This document shows positions 8,399 to 18,251 of a stretch of 64,000 nt of DNA, piece by piece; the first letter of the stretch is position 1, and every line of letters starts with the position of its first letter. Made by a program: the position numbers and the translations under genes. The DNA comes from Glaciihabitans arcticus (lineage in GTDB: Bacteria; Actinomycetota; Actinomycetes; Actinomycetales; Microbacteriaceae): assembly GCF_004310685.1 (NCBI RefSeq), contig NZ_SISG01000001.1:2046001-2110000 (forward strand). The letters are read 5' to 3'. The notes beneath the pieces were generated by a model. The model did not search any database. It saw only the letters and a program-made list of their open reading frames with translations, and was not told the origin of the DNA.

Positions 8399-9475
8399 AT
8401 GCCCATCACCTCGGAATCGACGACGCTTGCTGACGGCCGCGAACTCATCTACTACAACGATGCCGACTCGACCCTGACCGGCGCTCGTGCTCTGGATGCC
8501 CGGCTCCTCGATCCCCGCCCTGACACCGCCACCATGCGCCAGGACGTGCTCACGGGCGAATGGATCTCGATCGCCGCGGCTCGCCAGAACCGCGCCTTCC
8601 TGCCACCGGCCGACCAGGATCCGCTCGCGCCGACGACCCCGGCGAACCCCTCTGAGGTGCCGAGCAACTACGACGTGGCGGTGTTCGAAAACCGCTCCCC
8701 CTCCTTCGGTCCGGAGGTCGGCTCGCTCGACCTCTCGGGCCTCGCCCTGAACCGCACGGCACCGTCATTCGGACGCTGCGAGGTGGTGTGCTTCAGCCCC
8801 GATCACGAGGGCTCGTTCGGGTCGCAGACGCCCAGCCGCGCCCGCACGATCATCGAGGCCTGGGCGGATCGCACCGCGTTCCTCTCCGCGCTGCCCGGTG
8901 TCGAGCAGGTGTTCCCGTTCGAGAACCGCGGCGAGGCGATCGGCGTGACGCTGCTGCACCCGCACGGCCAGATCTACTCCTACCCCTACGTCACGCCGCG
9001 CACCCAGCGCCTGGTCGAGTCGGTCGCCGCCGTGCCGACCCTGTTCGAGGACATCCTGGCGAGCGAGCGCTCATCGGAGCGCGTCGTGCTCTCCGGCGAG
9101 CACTGGACGGCCTTTGTGCCGTTCGCGGCACGTTGGCCGATCGAGGTGCACATGCTGCCGCACCGGCACGTGCCCGACTTCGCGGCCACCTCTGCGGAGG
9201 AGCGCGACGAACTCGCTGACCTGTACTTGAAATTATTGCGGGGGGTCGACGCGTTGTACCCGACGCCGACGCCGTACATCGCGGCCTGGCACCAGGCTCC
9301 GGTGAACGTTGCCCGCTCCGAGATCCGTCTTATGCTGCAGCTGACCTCGCCGCGCCGGGCGGACAACAAACTCAAGTACCTCGCCGGCTCCGAAGCGGCG
9401 ATGGGAGCGTGGATCGGCGACGTGACGCCGGAGGCCTCAGCAGCATTTATCAGGGAAGGCATTGCCCGCGCATGA
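8399..9475 (+). CDS. galT: Galactose-1-phosphate uridylyltransferase
   Basis: GalT exchanges UMP between UDP-glucose and galactose-1-phosphate in the Leloir pathway. The 358-residue protein shows the HIT-superfamily active site LLHPHGQIYSYPY with the nucleophilic His, a VFENRSPSFG motif, and the second histidine-rich region VHMLPHRHVPDF. The start ATG has no good Shine-Dalgarno, so it may be leaderless or begin slightly downstream. Its stop overlaps the galK start (ATGA), so the two are one operon, probably controlled by the divergent DeoR regulator. A galE gene is not present in this window. Confidence 0.94.
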   Translation: MPITSESTTLADGRELIYYNDADSTLTGARALDARLLDPRPDTATMRQDVLTGEWISIAAARQNRAFLPPADQDPLAPTTPANPSEVPSNYDVAVFENRSPSFGPEVGSLDLSGLALNRTAPSFGRCEVVCFSPDHEGSFGSQTPSRARTIIEAWADRTAFLSALPGVEQVFPFENRGEAIGVTLLHPHGQIYSYPYVTPRTQRLVESVAAVPTLFEDILASERSSERVVLSGEHWTAFVPFAARWPIEVHMLPHRHVPDFAATSAEERDELADLYLKLLRGVDALYPTPTPYIAAWHQAPVNVARSEIRLMLQLTSPRRADNKLKYLAGSEAAMGAWIGDVTPEASAAFIREGIARA

Positions 9476-10632
9476 CTGACATTAGAGACGACGTCCGCTT
9501 CGACTTCGAGCAGCTGTTCGGGTACGCGCCGCAGGGCGTCTGGTCGGCTCCGGGTCGTGTGAACCTGATCGGCGAGCACACCGACTACAACGAGGGCTTC
9601 GTGCTGCCGTTCGCGATCAACCGCCGCACGGTGCTCGCCTTGGGCACGCGGGATGACGCCGTGCTGCGCATCGCCAGCTCGTTCGCCGATGAGGTGGCGG
9701 AGATCCCCCTCTCTTCTCTGGCGCCCGACGCCCTCGCGGGCTGGTCAGCGTACCCGTTCGGTGTGGCCTGGGCGCTCGGCGAGTTCGGCGCGGATCTCGC
9801 GGCGGTGCCGGGAGTGGACATCTACATCGACTCCGTGGTGCCCGTGGGCGCCGGCCTATCGTCTTCGGCAGCGATCGAGTCGGCGGTCGCCGTAGCCCTG
9901 AACGATGTGTGGCAACTCGGCTTCGATCGCCCGACTCTCGCAAAGGTGGGGCAGCTCGCCGAGAACAAGGCGGTGGGTGCCCCGACCGGGATCATGGACC
10001 AGTCCGCCTCACTGCTGGGTCGCGCTGACGCCGCCGTGTTCCTCGACTGTCGCTCGCTGGAGTCCGAGCTGATCGACCTCGGCTTCGCCGCGGCCGGGCT
10101 CGAGCTGCTGATCATCGACACCGGGGTATCGCACGATCACGCCACCGGCGGTTATGCGGAGCGCCGGGCATCCTGCGAGAAGGGCGCTGCGGTTCTCGGC
10201 GTCTCGTCCCTGCGCGATGTGTCGGTGGATGACCTGCCCCGCGCCCGCGAGATGCTGGATGACGAGACCTTCCGCCGCGTGCGGCACATCGTGACGGAGA
10301 ACCAGCGGGTGCTCGACACCGTGCGCGCCCTGCGCGATGAGGGACCCGCCGCTATCGGCGACCTGCTGGATGCCTCGCACGCGTCGATGCGCGATGACTT
10401 CGAGATCTCGGTGCCAGAGCTGGACCTCGCGGTCGAGACCGCGCAGGCGAACGGCGCTATCGGCGCCCGGATGACGGGTGGCGGCTTCGGCGGCTCCGCC
10501 ATCGCCCTCGTGCCCTCGGGCGGGGTGTCGCGCATCCAGGTCGCGATCGACGGCGCCTTCGCGGAGCACGGTTTCGGCCAGCCCGTCACTTTCGTGGTCG
10601 CAGCCTCGGATGGCGCCGGCCGCGAGAACTAA
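9472..10632 (+). CDS. galK: Galactokinase
   Basis: GalK phosphorylates alpha-D-galactose to galactose-1-phosphate. The 386-residue GHMP kinase has the galactokinase signature GRVNLIGEHTDYNEGFVLP near residue 25, the ATP-binding PVGAGLSSSAAIESAV near residue 125, and the C-terminal GHMP motif GARMTGGGFGGSAIAL. The start ATG overlaps the galT stop. A strong hairpin follows the stop and ends the operon. The family assignment is clear and the length is normal. Confidence 0.95.
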   Translation: MTDIRDDVRFDFEQLFGYAPQGVWSAPGRVNLIGEHTDYNEGFVLPFAINRRTVLALGTRDDAVLRIASSFADEVAEIPLSSLAPDALAGWSAYPFGVAWALGEFGADLAAVPGVDIYIDSVVPVGAGLSSSAAIESAVAVALNDVWQLGFDRPTLAKVGQLAENKAVGAPTGIMDQSASLLGRADAAVFLDCRSLESELIDLGFAAAGLELLIIDTGVSHDHATGGYAERRASCEKGAAVLGVSSLRDVSVDDLPRAREMLDDETFRRVRHIVTENQRVLDTVRALRDEGPAAIGDLLDASHASMRDDFEISVPELDLAVETAQANGAIGARMTGGGFGGSAIALVPSGGVSRIQVAIDGAFAEHGFGQPVTFVVAASDGAGREN

Positions 10633-10638
10633 GACCCC

Positions 10639-10694
10639 GATTCGCACGTTTCGGCCGCTTGCCCGTAAGGGAAGCCAGCCGAAACGTGCGAATC
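10639..10694. terminator. Bidirectional hairpin terminator
   Basis: A 17-bp perfect inverted repeat (GATTCGCACGTTTCGGC and its complement, 10639-10655 and 10678-10694) with a 22-base loop separates the convergent galK and alpha/beta hydrolase genes. It has no long T-run, but strong stems without T-tracts are common in actinobacterial termination regions. Confidence 0.65.
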
Positions 10695-10707
10695 AATCCA
10701 GCGGGGC

Positions 10708-11614
<907 letters not shown>

Positions 11615-11676
11615 TTCACCGCAACCCCTATTCGAAGAATTGTGAATGCGCCATCTCACCACCAAGGAAACAGCTC

Positions 11677-12282
11677 ATGTCCACCAGCTCCCCGACCGCG
11701 GCTCGCCAGCCCCGACCCCCCGTGCTCTCCGAGACGCAGGCACGCTCGCGCGCGCTCGAGACGGCGACACGGTTGTACTACGCGCGCGGGATCTCCGCCG
11801 TCGGCATGGACGCGCTCAGCTCCGAGTCGGGCATCGGGCTCAAGCGCCTGTACCAGCTGTTCCCGTCGAAGGAGGCGATCGTCGAAGAGGTGCTGAACTC
11901 CATGCACGGCACCTGGGTGGGCGATATCGAGCAGGCCGCGGCATCCGCGACCACGCCTCGCGACCGCCTGCTCGCGGTCTACGACTACCTGGGCCGCTGG
12001 TTCAGCGACGACGACTATCGCGGCTGCGTCTTCATCAACACGTTCGGCGAGATCGGGGCGGCGTCCCCGCGCATCGCCACTCTCGTTCGCGATCACAAGC
12101 TCGACTTCCAGCAGTACGTGGTGCGGCTCGCCGTCGAGGCGGGGGCGACCGAGGCGCTCGGGCAGCAGCTCGCGATCCTCGCGGAGGGCGCCCAGACCAC
12201 GGCAGCCATCGCCGGCGATCCTGCCGCTGCGGGCTACGCGCGCGATGCAGCGGTCACCCTGATCGATGCGGCGCTGACCTGA
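11677..12282 (+). CDS. TetR/AcrR-family transcriptional regulator
   Basis: The 201-residue protein has an N-terminal TetR helix-turn-helix (SRALETATRLYYARGISAVG, then GIGLKRLYQLFPSKEAIVEEVL) and a helical ligand-binding domain containing DYRGCVFINTFGEIG, a pattern common in LmrA/YxaF-like members. The ATG is chosen for its AAGGAAA ribosome-binding site eight bases upstream. It is divergent from the hydrolase gene, with two palindromes between them, and probably represses both. A REP-like repeat follows the gene. Confidence 0.88.
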   Translation: MSTSSPTAARQPRPPVLSETQARSRALETATRLYYARGISAVGMDALSSESGIGLKRLYQLFPSKEAIVEEVLNSMHGTWVGDIEQAAASATTPRDRLLAVYDYLGRWFSDDDYRGCVFINTFGEIGAASPRIATLVRDHKLDFQQYVVRLAVEAGATEALGQQLAILAEGAQTTAAIAGDPAAAGYARDAAVTLIDAALT

Positions 12283-12288
12283 TCGCAG

Positions 12289-12344
12289 GTTGAGTCGCCC
12301 TACCGCTGGTTGAGTAGCGAGCGCCAGCGAGCGTATCGAAACCG
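12289..12344. repeat. REP-like dispersed palindromic repeat
   Basis: A GGTTGAGTCG fragment (12289-12298) is followed by a fuller unit (12308-12344) that starts GGTTGAGTAG, has a GCGAGCGCCAGCGAGCG centre and ends TATCGAAACC. The same ends occur in the paired repeat at 29489-29574. The element sits between the convergent TetR and YbaK-like genes, where it may end transcription. Confidence 0.65.
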
Positions 12345-12350
12345 GTCCGA

Positions 12351-12824
12351 TCAGTCCGGCTCTACCGCGGTCACCGTTCCATCCGTGACACGCACGAGCT
12401 CCTCGAACGTCGTCGGGTACACCGCGTGCGAATGCCCGGCCGCCGCCCAGAGCACATCAAATTCGGCGAGCGCCGAGTCCACCCAGGTCGGCAGTGGTTC
12501 GGGATGTCCGACCGGAGAAACCCCGCCGATCGTCTGGCCGGTGGCCGACAGCACCAGGGACGCGTCCGCGCGCTTGATGACACCGCCGAGCCGGGTTCCC
12601 AGCCAGGCCGTGTCGACGCGGTGCGCGCCCGAGGTCATCACGAGGATGGGTGCGCCGTCGAGGGTGAACACGAGAGAGTTCGCGATCGCGCCGACGGATA
12701 CCCCGAGCGCCGCCGCGGCCTCGGCTGCTGTGCGCACCCCGTCGTCGAACCAGCGTGGCTCGCCCTCTGCACCGGCGGCACGCAGCGCCGAGACAACTCG
12801 GGCGACCGAGGGGTGATCAGCCAC
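12351..12824 (-). CDS. YbaK/EbsC-family aminoacyl-tRNA deacylase
   Basis: This is a 157-residue cytoplasmic protein of the YbaK/ProX editing family, which hydrolyses mischarged aminoacyl-tRNAs. Typical features are EPRWFDDGVRTAAEAAAALG, IANSLVFTLDGAPILVMTSG, the basic KRADASLVLSATG, and the glycine-rich IGGVSPVGHP that lines the active site. It starts with GTG inside the end of the CHY zinc-finger gene (8-base overlap), making it the last gene of the glyA-folD transcript. The exact tRNA or amino-acid specificity cannot be told. Confidence 0.85.
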   Translation of the reverse strand: MADHPSVARVVSALRAAGAEGEPRWFDDGVRTAAEAAAALGVSVGAIANSLVFTLDGAPILVMTSGAHRVDTAWLGTRLGGVIKRADASLVLSATGQTIGGVSPVGHPEPLPTWVDSALAEFDVLWAAAGHSHAVYPTTFEELVRVTDGTVTAVEPD

Positions 12825-13137
12825 GCGAGAACCCTTCGAAGTACAGGTGATGGTGCAGGGCGCATCCCGGATTAAAAGCAGCCGAGCAGTGCGGGCAGGC
12901 GGATGCCGCGAGATACTCGTCCACGGTCAGCTCGTGACGGCACACCCCGCACAGCACCGCGGGTTCACCGAAGCGCGACCGCGGCCAGAGTGCCGCTGGA
13001 TGCCCCGCCGAATCGTGGCACTCGGAGCACGGGTAGTACGCGTCGCAGCAGGCGAAGCGCAAGGCGACGACGTCGGTGGGGCCGCTCCAGTGCACGCACC
13101 GGGTCTGGTCGTCCACCGTCTGCCCAAGAACCTGCAC
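12817..13137 (-). CDS. CHY zinc-finger protein
   Basis: This 106-residue protein is dense in Cys and His: RCVHW, FACCDAYYPCSECHDS, VLCGVCRHEL, ACPHCSAAFNPGCALHHHLYF. The pattern matches the CHY-type zinc finger and would bind about three Zn ions. Function is unknown beyond metal binding. It starts at a GTG that shares bases with the folD stop (TAGTG), so it is translated from the same messenger as glyA and folD. Confidence 0.82.
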   Translation of the reverse strand: MQVLGQTVDDQTRCVHWSGPTDVVALRFACCDAYYPCSECHDSAGHPAALWPRSRFGEPAVLCGVCRHELTVDEYLAASACPHCSAAFNPGCALHHHLYFEGFSRG

Positions 13138-14012
13138 TACAGGCGCTCCGCCGCCTCGACCACGTTCTTGAGCAGCATCGCGCGCGTCATCGGCCCCACG
13201 CCACCGGGAACCGGGGACAGGAACGCCGCGACCTCACGCACACCGGGATCGACGTCTCCGACGAGGCGCGCCTTGCCGGTCTCCGGGTTCACGACGCGCG
13301 TGATTCCGACGTCCAGCACGGCCGCGCCGGGCTTGATCCACTCGGGCTTGATCAACCCGGGAACGCCGACCGCCGCGACGATGATGTCCGCGCGGCGCAC
13401 CTCCGACTCGAGGTCGACGGTGCGGGAGTGGGTGAGCGTGACGGTCGCATCCAGACCCTTGCGGGTCAGAAGCAGACCCAACGGGCGGCCGACGGTAAGA
13501 CCGCGACCGACCACCACAACGTGCTTGCCCGGGATGGACACCCCGTAGCGACCGAGCATCTCGACGATGCCGGCCGGCGTGCAGGGCAGCGGCGAATCCA
13601 GCTCACCGAGTACTCCGAGCACGAGCTTCCCGAGGTTGGTCGGGTGCAGGCCGTCGGCGTCCTTCGCGGGATCCATGAGCTCGAGCATCGCGTTCTCGTT
13701 GATGCCTGCCGGCAGCGGCAACTGGATGATGTATCCCGTCACCGCCGGGTTCTCGTTGAGGGAGACGATCGCCGCCCGCACATCGGCTTCGCTGGCGTCG
13801 GCCGGCAGGTCGATGCGGATCGACTCGATGCCGACCTCCGCGCAGTCGCGGTGCTTGCCCGCGACATAGGAGAGGGATCCGGGATCCTCCCCGACCAGCA
13901 GCGTGCCGAGTCCCGGCGTGACGCCGTGCGACTTGAGGGCGGCGATGCGGCTCGCGAGTTCCTGCTTGACGGCGGTCGCGGTCGCGACCCCATCGAGGAG
14001 CATAGCCGTCAC
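13137..14012 (-). CDS. folD: Bifunctional methylenetetrahydrofolate dehydrogenase/methenyltetrahydrofolate cyclohydrolase
   Basis: FolD interconverts 5,10-methylene-, 5,10-methenyl- and 10-formyl-tetrahydrofolate using NADP. The 291-residue protein shows the catalytic-domain segment [20 protein letters not shown], the substrate motif [13 protein letters not shown], and the nucleotide-binding [17 protein letters not shown]-terminal [19 protein letters not shown] completes the signature. The GTG start overlaps the glyA stop (GTGA); an ATG nine bases in is an alternative. Its place behind glyA puts it under the ZTP riboswitch, which fits its role in supplying formyl groups for purine synthesis. 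Confidence 0.95.
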   Translation of the reverse strand: MTAMLLDGVATATAVKQELASRIAALKSHGVTPGLGTLLVGEDPGSLSYVAGKHRDCAEVGIESIRIDLPADASEADVRAAIVSLNENPAVTGYIIQLPLPAGINENAMLELMDPAKDADGLHPTNLGKLVLGVLGELDSPLPCTPAGIVEMLGRYGVSIPGKHVVVVGRGLTVGRPLGLLLTRKGLDATVTLTHSRTVDLESEVRRADIIVAAVGVPGLIKPEWIKPGAAVLDVGITRVVNPETGKARLVGDVDPGVREVAAFLSPVPGGVGPMTRAMLLKNVVEAAERL

Positions 14013-15316
14013 TTCCAGGAGCCCGGCGACGTCAGGCCCTCGTACAGCGGGAACCCATCCGTGAGCTTGAGTACACGGTCGCGGAGAGCCGCGACATCCG
14101 GGGCAGGCTTCAGCGCGGTGGCGATGATGTCGGCCACCTCGGTGAACTCGGCATCGCCGAAGCCACGGGTCGCGAGCGCGGGAGTTCCGATGCGCACGCC
14201 CGAGGGGGTCATCGGCGGGCGCGGGTCGAAGGGAACCGCGTTGCGGTTCACCGTGATGCCGACCGAGTGCAGGATGTCTTCGGCGTCCTGGCCGTGGATG
14301 GCCGAGTTGCGCAGGTCGACGAGCACGAGGTGCACGTCGGTGCCACCGGTCAGCACGTCGATGCCGGCTTCCTTGGCGTCGGGCGCGGTGAGGCGCTCGG
14401 CGAGAATCTGCGCGCCGCGGATGGTGCGCTCCTGGCGGTCCTTGAATTCGGGCTCGCCGGCGAGCTTGAACGCCGTGGCTTTCGCCGCGATGACGTGCAT
14501 CAGCGGTCCGCCCTGCTGGCCGGGGAAGACGTTCGAGTTGATCTTCTTCTGAAGCTCAAGGTCGTTGTTCAGGATGAAGCCCGAGCGCGGACCGCCGATG
14601 GTCTTGTGCACCGTCGACGAGGTCACGTGGGCGTGCTGCACGGGGTTCGGGTGGAGGCCCGCCGCGACGAGACCGGCGAAGTGTGCCATGTCGACCCACA
14701 GGGTGGCGCCGACCTCGTCGGCGATGGCGCGGAACGCCGCAAAGTCGAGCTGGCGGGGGTAGGCGCTCCACCCGGCGATGAGCACCTGCGGGCGCAGCTC
14801 GAGGGCCTTCTCGCGCACGACGTCCATGTCGACGAGGTAGCTCTGCGGGTCGACGCCGTAGGCGTGCGCCTCGTACAGCTTGCCGGAGAAGTTGAGCTTC
14901 ATGCCGTGGGTGAGGTGTCCGCCGTGAGCGAGCTCGAGGCCGAGGATCTTGTCGCCGGGGCTGGCGATGGCCGCGAGCACTGCCGCGTTGGCGGAGGCTC
15001 CGGAGTGCGGCTGCACGTTCGCGTACGCGGCACCGAACAGGCTCTTCGCGCGGAAGATGGCGAGCGACTCGGCGACGTCCACGAATTCGCATCCGCCGTA
15101 GTAACGGCGTCCGGGGTAGCCCTCGGCGTACTTGTTGGTGAGCACCGAGCCCTGCGACTCGAGCACGGCGCGTGGCACGAAGTTCTCGCTCGCGATCATC
15201 TCGAGGGTTCCGCGCTGGCGGCCGAGCTCCTGCTCGAGCACCGCCGCGATCTCGGGATCGACTTCAGCCAAGGGTGAATTGAAAGAAGACGTGGGGGAAT
15301 TGAAGGTGGAAGACAC
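14009..15316 (-). CDS. glyA: Serine hydroxymethyltransferase
   Basis: GlyA makes glycine and 5,10-methylene-THF from serine and THF with PLP. Evidence includes [66 protein letters not shown], and the PLP-lysine segment [14 protein letters not shown] near residue 240. The start is the GTG at 15316, which has AGGAG six bases upstream and gives 435 residues. The open frame continues 28 codons further upstream, but those codons are the ZTP riboswitch read as protein (PFAWAN is CCGTTCGCCTGGGCC plus AAC). It leads the glyA-folD-CHY-YbaK transcript. Confidence 0.96.
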   Translation of the reverse strand: MSSTFNSPTSSFNSPLAEVDPEIAAVLEQELGRQRGTLEMIASENFVPRAVLESQGSVLTNKYAEGYPGRRYYGGCEFVDVAESLAIFRAKSLFGAAYANVQPHSGASANAAVLAAIASPGDKILGLELAHGGHLTHGMKLNFSGKLYEAHAYGVDPQSYLVDMDVVREKALELRPQVLIAGWSAYPRQLDFAAFRAIADEVGATLWVDMAHFAGLVAAGLHPNPVQHAHVTSSTVHKTIGGPRSGFILNNDLELQKKINSNVFPGQQGGPLMHVIAAKATAFKLAGEPEFKDRQERTIRGAQILAERLTAPDAKEAGIDVLTGGTDVHLVLVDLRNSAIHGQDAEDILHSVGITVNRNAVPFDPRPPMTPSGVRIGTPALATRGFGDAEFTEVADIIATALKPAPDVAALRDRVLKLTDGFPLYEGLTSPGSWK

Positions 15317-15361
15317 TGGCTCTCCTAGACACTCAGACGGATAGAACAAAGGTATCCGGTT

Positions 15362-15450
15362 GGCCCAGGCGAACGGCCAAATCGTGTAGTGCATAAGCAC
15401 ATAGTTGCTCCCCGGTGGTTGCCCACCTGAACGCCAGTTGCAACCCGTTC
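15362..15450 (-). promoter_or_regulatory. ZTP (pfl) riboswitch upstream of glyA
   Basis: The minus-strand leader contains both conserved parts of the ZTP/ZMP aptamer. The 5' domain has CAACTGGCG, a GGTGG...ACCACC stem and the ACCACCGGGGAGC core. After a variable linker the 3' domain reads CCGTTCGCCTGGGCC. It begins about 46 bases upstream of the glyA GTG. ZTP riboswitches sense the purine intermediate ZMP/ZTP, which accumulates when 10-formyl-THF runs short, and switch on folate-cycle genes such as glyA and folD. A short CGGAT/ATCCG hairpin lies between the aptamer and the ribosome-binding site and could be part of the expression platform. Confidence 0.9.
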
Positions 15451-15462
15451 AGGATAGCAGCC

Positions 15463-15945
15463 TCAGCCCTCGCGCAGCAGTCCGATCCGCTCGCGCAGGT
15501 AGGCGTCGAGCGGCCTTGTTCCGTCTCCCGCCTTCCAGCGCACTCGCACGATGCCGTCCGAAATCAGAAGTGGTCCGGATGCCCCGGCTCGTGCCAACTC
15601 GTCGACGTCGATCGGCGTGTACGAGTGGTTCACGACCTCGCCTTCCGGAAACTTGCCGCGTGCGGCGGCGCGGCGGATCTCGCGGCGCTCCTCCGCGAGC
15701 AGCGTGCGACTGGTGACGGCGATCTGCGGCTCGATCGCCCGGGTCACCTCGCCGGTCGCGTAGAGGTTGCCCTGCCGGTCGATGAGCAGCACCCCCAGTC
15801 GCCAGGCGCGTCCGGCGGGCTGCAGGGTGGGCGCGGCGCGCAGCCGTCCGATCCCCCGCGACTGCCTCCAGACGCCGAGCGATTCGTCGGGCAAGCCCTC
15901 GAGGTCGGCGATGGCCTCGGCGAGGAGGTCGGCGAGCGCGGTCAC
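15463..15945 (-). CDS. Conserved hypothetical protein, 160 residues
   Basis: This soluble protein is not recognised. The chosen start is GTG (TALADLLAEAIADLEGLPDE). The middle is likely beta-structured (GRAWRLGVLLIDRQGNLYAT), followed by a basic helix LLAEERREIRRAAARGKFPEG and a C-terminal VRVRWKAGDGTRPLDAYLRER. There is no signal peptide, membrane span or known catalytic motif. It lies directly upstream of the ZTP riboswitch on the same strand, ending 13 bases before the aptamer, and diverges from the GH20 gene. Confidence 0.6.
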   Translation of the reverse strand: MTALADLLAEAIADLEGLPDESLGVWRQSRGIGRLRAAPTLQPAGRAWRLGVLLIDRQGNLYATGEVTRAIEPQIAVTSRTLLAEERREIRRAAARGKFPEGEVVNHSYTPIDVDELARAGASGPLLISDGIVRVRWKAGDGTRPLDAYLRERIGLLREG

Positions 15946-15982
15946 TGTTCCATTGTGCGCTGCTCGCCTAGGGTTGTGGCCC

Positions 15983-17413
15983 ATGACCTTGATCGTTCCG
16001 GCACCTGTCAGCTCCACTCCCGGATTGGGTGCGGCGTTCGGCCTCGGCCCCGCGACCCGCGTGCAGTTCCACGGGAGCGGGGCGGAGCCCGTCGCGCGCT
16101 ACCTCGGCAACCTGCTCGAGCTGCCGGTGGTCGAGGGGGACGAGGCGGGGAGCAGTGTCATCCAACTCACGATCACACCGGGCGAGCGGGTCGGAGCCTA
16201 CGACCTGGCCATCGACGTGGATGCCGTGACCATCTCGGCGGATGACCCGAGCGGCCTGTTCTACGGCGCACAGAGCCTGCGCCAGCTGCTGCCCGAGGGG
16301 CTTCCGGTCACGATCAGCGATGCACCGCGCTTCGCCTACCGTGGGGCGATGCTCGATGTCGCGCGGCACTTCTTCCCCGTGGCGGACGTGAAGCGCTACA
16401 TAGACGCAATCGCACAGCTCAAGCTGAACTACCTGCACCTGCACCTCACCGACGACCAGGGCTGGCGCCTCGAGATCGACGGTTGGCCCGAGCTCACCGC
16501 CATCGGCGCCTCGACCGCGGTGAACGGCGACCCGGGCGGCTTCTACACGCAGGCCGACTACACGGAGATCGTGGAGTACGCGGCCAGCCGCTTCGTGACG
16601 ATCGTGCCCGAGATCGACGTGCCCGGCCACACCAATGCGGCGCTGGTCGCTTACCCCTCGCTCGGCGGCGGCAGCTACGAACCGTATGAGGGTGTCGAGG
16701 TCGGCTTCAGCTCGCTCGCGATCCGCAGCGAGGAGACCTATCTATTTCTGGATGACGTTTTCCGCCAGGTCTCGGCGATCACGCCCGGGCCGTACCTGCA
16801 TCTCGGTGGGGACGAATCGCTGTCCACCACCGACGAGGACTTCCTCTACTTCGCCGAGCGCGCTGCAGCCCTCGCTGCGAGCCACGGCAAGACGGTGATT
16901 GGCTGGCACGAGCTTGGGCGCAGCCGCGCCCTTCCTCGAGGAACCGTCGGCCAGTACTGGGGCTTCACGACGCCGGAGGACGACTCGGCGGCCTCGACGA
17001 CGTCCTTCGTGGAGCAGGGCGGCAGCGTCATCTTCTCCCCCGCCGACGTCGCCTACCTCGACATGAAGTACGCGGACGACAGCCGCGTCGGAGTCGACTG
17101 GGCGCGCGGTGTGACGTCGCTCGAGGAGGCCGCATCCTGGGACCCGCTCGCGATCATCCCGGACCTCGCCGAGTCGCACATCCTGGGGCTGGAAGCGCCG
17201 ATCTGGACGGAGACGCTCCCCACCATCGAGGATGTCGAGTGGCTCGCCTTCCCCCGCATCGCCGCGATCGCGGAGATCGCCTGGTCGCCGCGCACGGCCC
17301 CCTTCGACGAGCTCGCCCCGCGCCTCGCCGCCTTCGCCCGCCACCTCGACGCGGCCGGCACGCACTACTTCCGCGCGCCCGAGGTCGACTGGCTGCCTAC
17401 TTCAGACCGCTGA
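15983..17413 (+). CDS. Beta-N-acetylhexosaminidase, GH20
   Basis: This 476-residue GH20 enzyme would remove terminal GlcNAc or GalNAc from the non-reducing end of chitin fragments or glycans. An N-terminal GH20b domain (to about residue 115) precedes the TIM barrel with PRFAYRGAMLDVARHFFPV, NYLHLHLTDDQGWRLEI, PEIDVPGHTNAAL and the catalytic Asp-Glu pair in YLHLGGDESLS. There is no signal peptide from this ATG, so it appears to be intracellular and to act on imported oligosaccharides. It is convergent with the ABC importer that follows (17-base overlap). An upstream extension of the frame is ignored because it overlaps the divergent gene. Confidence 0.92.
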   Translation: MTLIVPAPVSSTPGLGAAFGLGPATRVQFHGSGAEPVARYLGNLLELPVVEGDEAGSSVIQLTITPGERVGAYDLAIDVDAVTISADDPSGLFYGAQSLRQLLPEGLPVTISDAPRFAYRGAMLDVARHFFPVADVKRYIDAIAQLKLNYLHLHLTDDQGWRLEIDGWPELTAIGASTAVNGDPGGFYTQADYTEIVEYAASRFVTIVPEIDVPGHTNAALVAYPSLGGGSYEPYEGVEVGFSSLAIRSEETYLFLDDVFRQVSAITPGPYLHLGGDESLSTTDEDFLYFAERAAALAASHGKTVIGWHELGRSRALPRGTVGQYWGFTTPEDDSAASTTSFVEQGGSVIFSPADVAYLDMKYADDSRVGVDWARGVTSLEEAASWDPLAIIPDLAESHILGLEAPIWTETLPTIEDVEWLAFPRIAAIAEIAWSPRTAPFDELAPRLAAFARHLDAAGTHYFRAPEVDWLPTSDR

Positions 17414-18251
17414 ACGCGAGACCGTCGATCACCCTCCGCTGCAGCACGATGAAGAGGATGAGGATCGGCGCCATCGCCATCATGCTGGCCGCCATGATCA
17501 CGGGATAGTTCGTGTTGCTCTTGTCGCTGACCAGCGTCGCGAGCCCTGCGGCGAGCGGCATCTGCTCCTGGTAGGTGGAGATGACGAGCGGCCAGAGCAG
17601 CTCGTTCCACGACCAGAGGGCGCTCGTGATGGCGAGCACACTGATGCTCGGCAGCGCGAGCGGCAGCATCACACTCCAGAACGTGCGCACCGGTGACGCG
17701 CCATCGAGGCGCGCGGCCTCCTCCAGCTCGGTCGGCAGGTTGAGGAACGCCGTGCGCATGAGGAACGTGCCGAAGGCGCTGAAGAGTCCCGGGGCCACGA
17801 TTCCCGCGATGGTGTTCAGCCAGCCGAAGCCCTGCACGATCTGGTACTGCGAGATGAGGTACACCTGCGACGGGATCATGAGGATCGAGAGCACGAGGGC
17901 GAGCACCAGCGCGCGGCCTCGGAAGTGCATCCTCGCGAAGGCATAGCCGGCGAGCGTGCAAAGCGCGATCTGGGCGATACACCGGATGATCGTGATGACG
18001 ATCGAAGTACGCAGCTGAGAGAGGAATGGCAGGCGCTCGAACACCGTCGCGTAGTTCTCCCACTGAATCTCGGCCGGCCAGAACGTCGGCACGACGCTCT
18101 GCACCTCCGCGTTGGTGGAGAGGGACATGATGATCTGCCAGAGGAACGGGAACGCCATCAGGAACCCGCCGACGCCGAGCACGATGTGCGCCCAGGCGTG
18201 GGATCCACCACGGCGAGCGCGACGACGGGTGCGCACGGCTGCCTCAGTCAA
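17397..18251 (-). CDS. CUT1 sugar ABC transporter permease (MalG type)
   Basis: This 284-residue inner-membrane permease has six hydrophobic segments after a basic N-terminus. It carries the cytoplasmic EAA loop (EEAARLDGASPVRTFWSVML) that contacts the ATPase, and an ending of RRVIDGLAFSGLK typical of MalG-like subunits. It is the last gene of a binding protein-permease-permease operon and overlaps the preceding permease by 8 bases. No ATPase gene accompanies the operon. The substrate is unknown; the convergent GH20 gene hints at amino-sugar oligomers. Confidence 0.92.
   Translation of the reverse strand: MTEAAVRTRRRARRGGSHAWAHIVLGVGGFLMAFPFLWQIIMSLSTNAEVQSVVPTFWPAEIQWENYATVFERLPFLSQLRTSIVITIIRCIAQIALCTLAGYAFARMHFRGRALVLALVLSILMIPSQVYLISQYQIVQGFGWLNTIAGIVAPGLFSAFGTFLMRTAFLNLPTELEEAARLDGASPVRTFWSVMLPLALPSISVLAITSALWSWNELLWPLVISTYQEQMPLAAGLATLVSDKSNTNYPVIMAASMMAMAPILILFIVLQRRVIDGLAFSGLK

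Noticed and set aside
15317-15400. 28-residue N-terminal extension of GlyA
   Set aside because: These codons lie in the ZTP riboswitch and its platform. A GTG with AGGAG at 15316 gives the normal protein.
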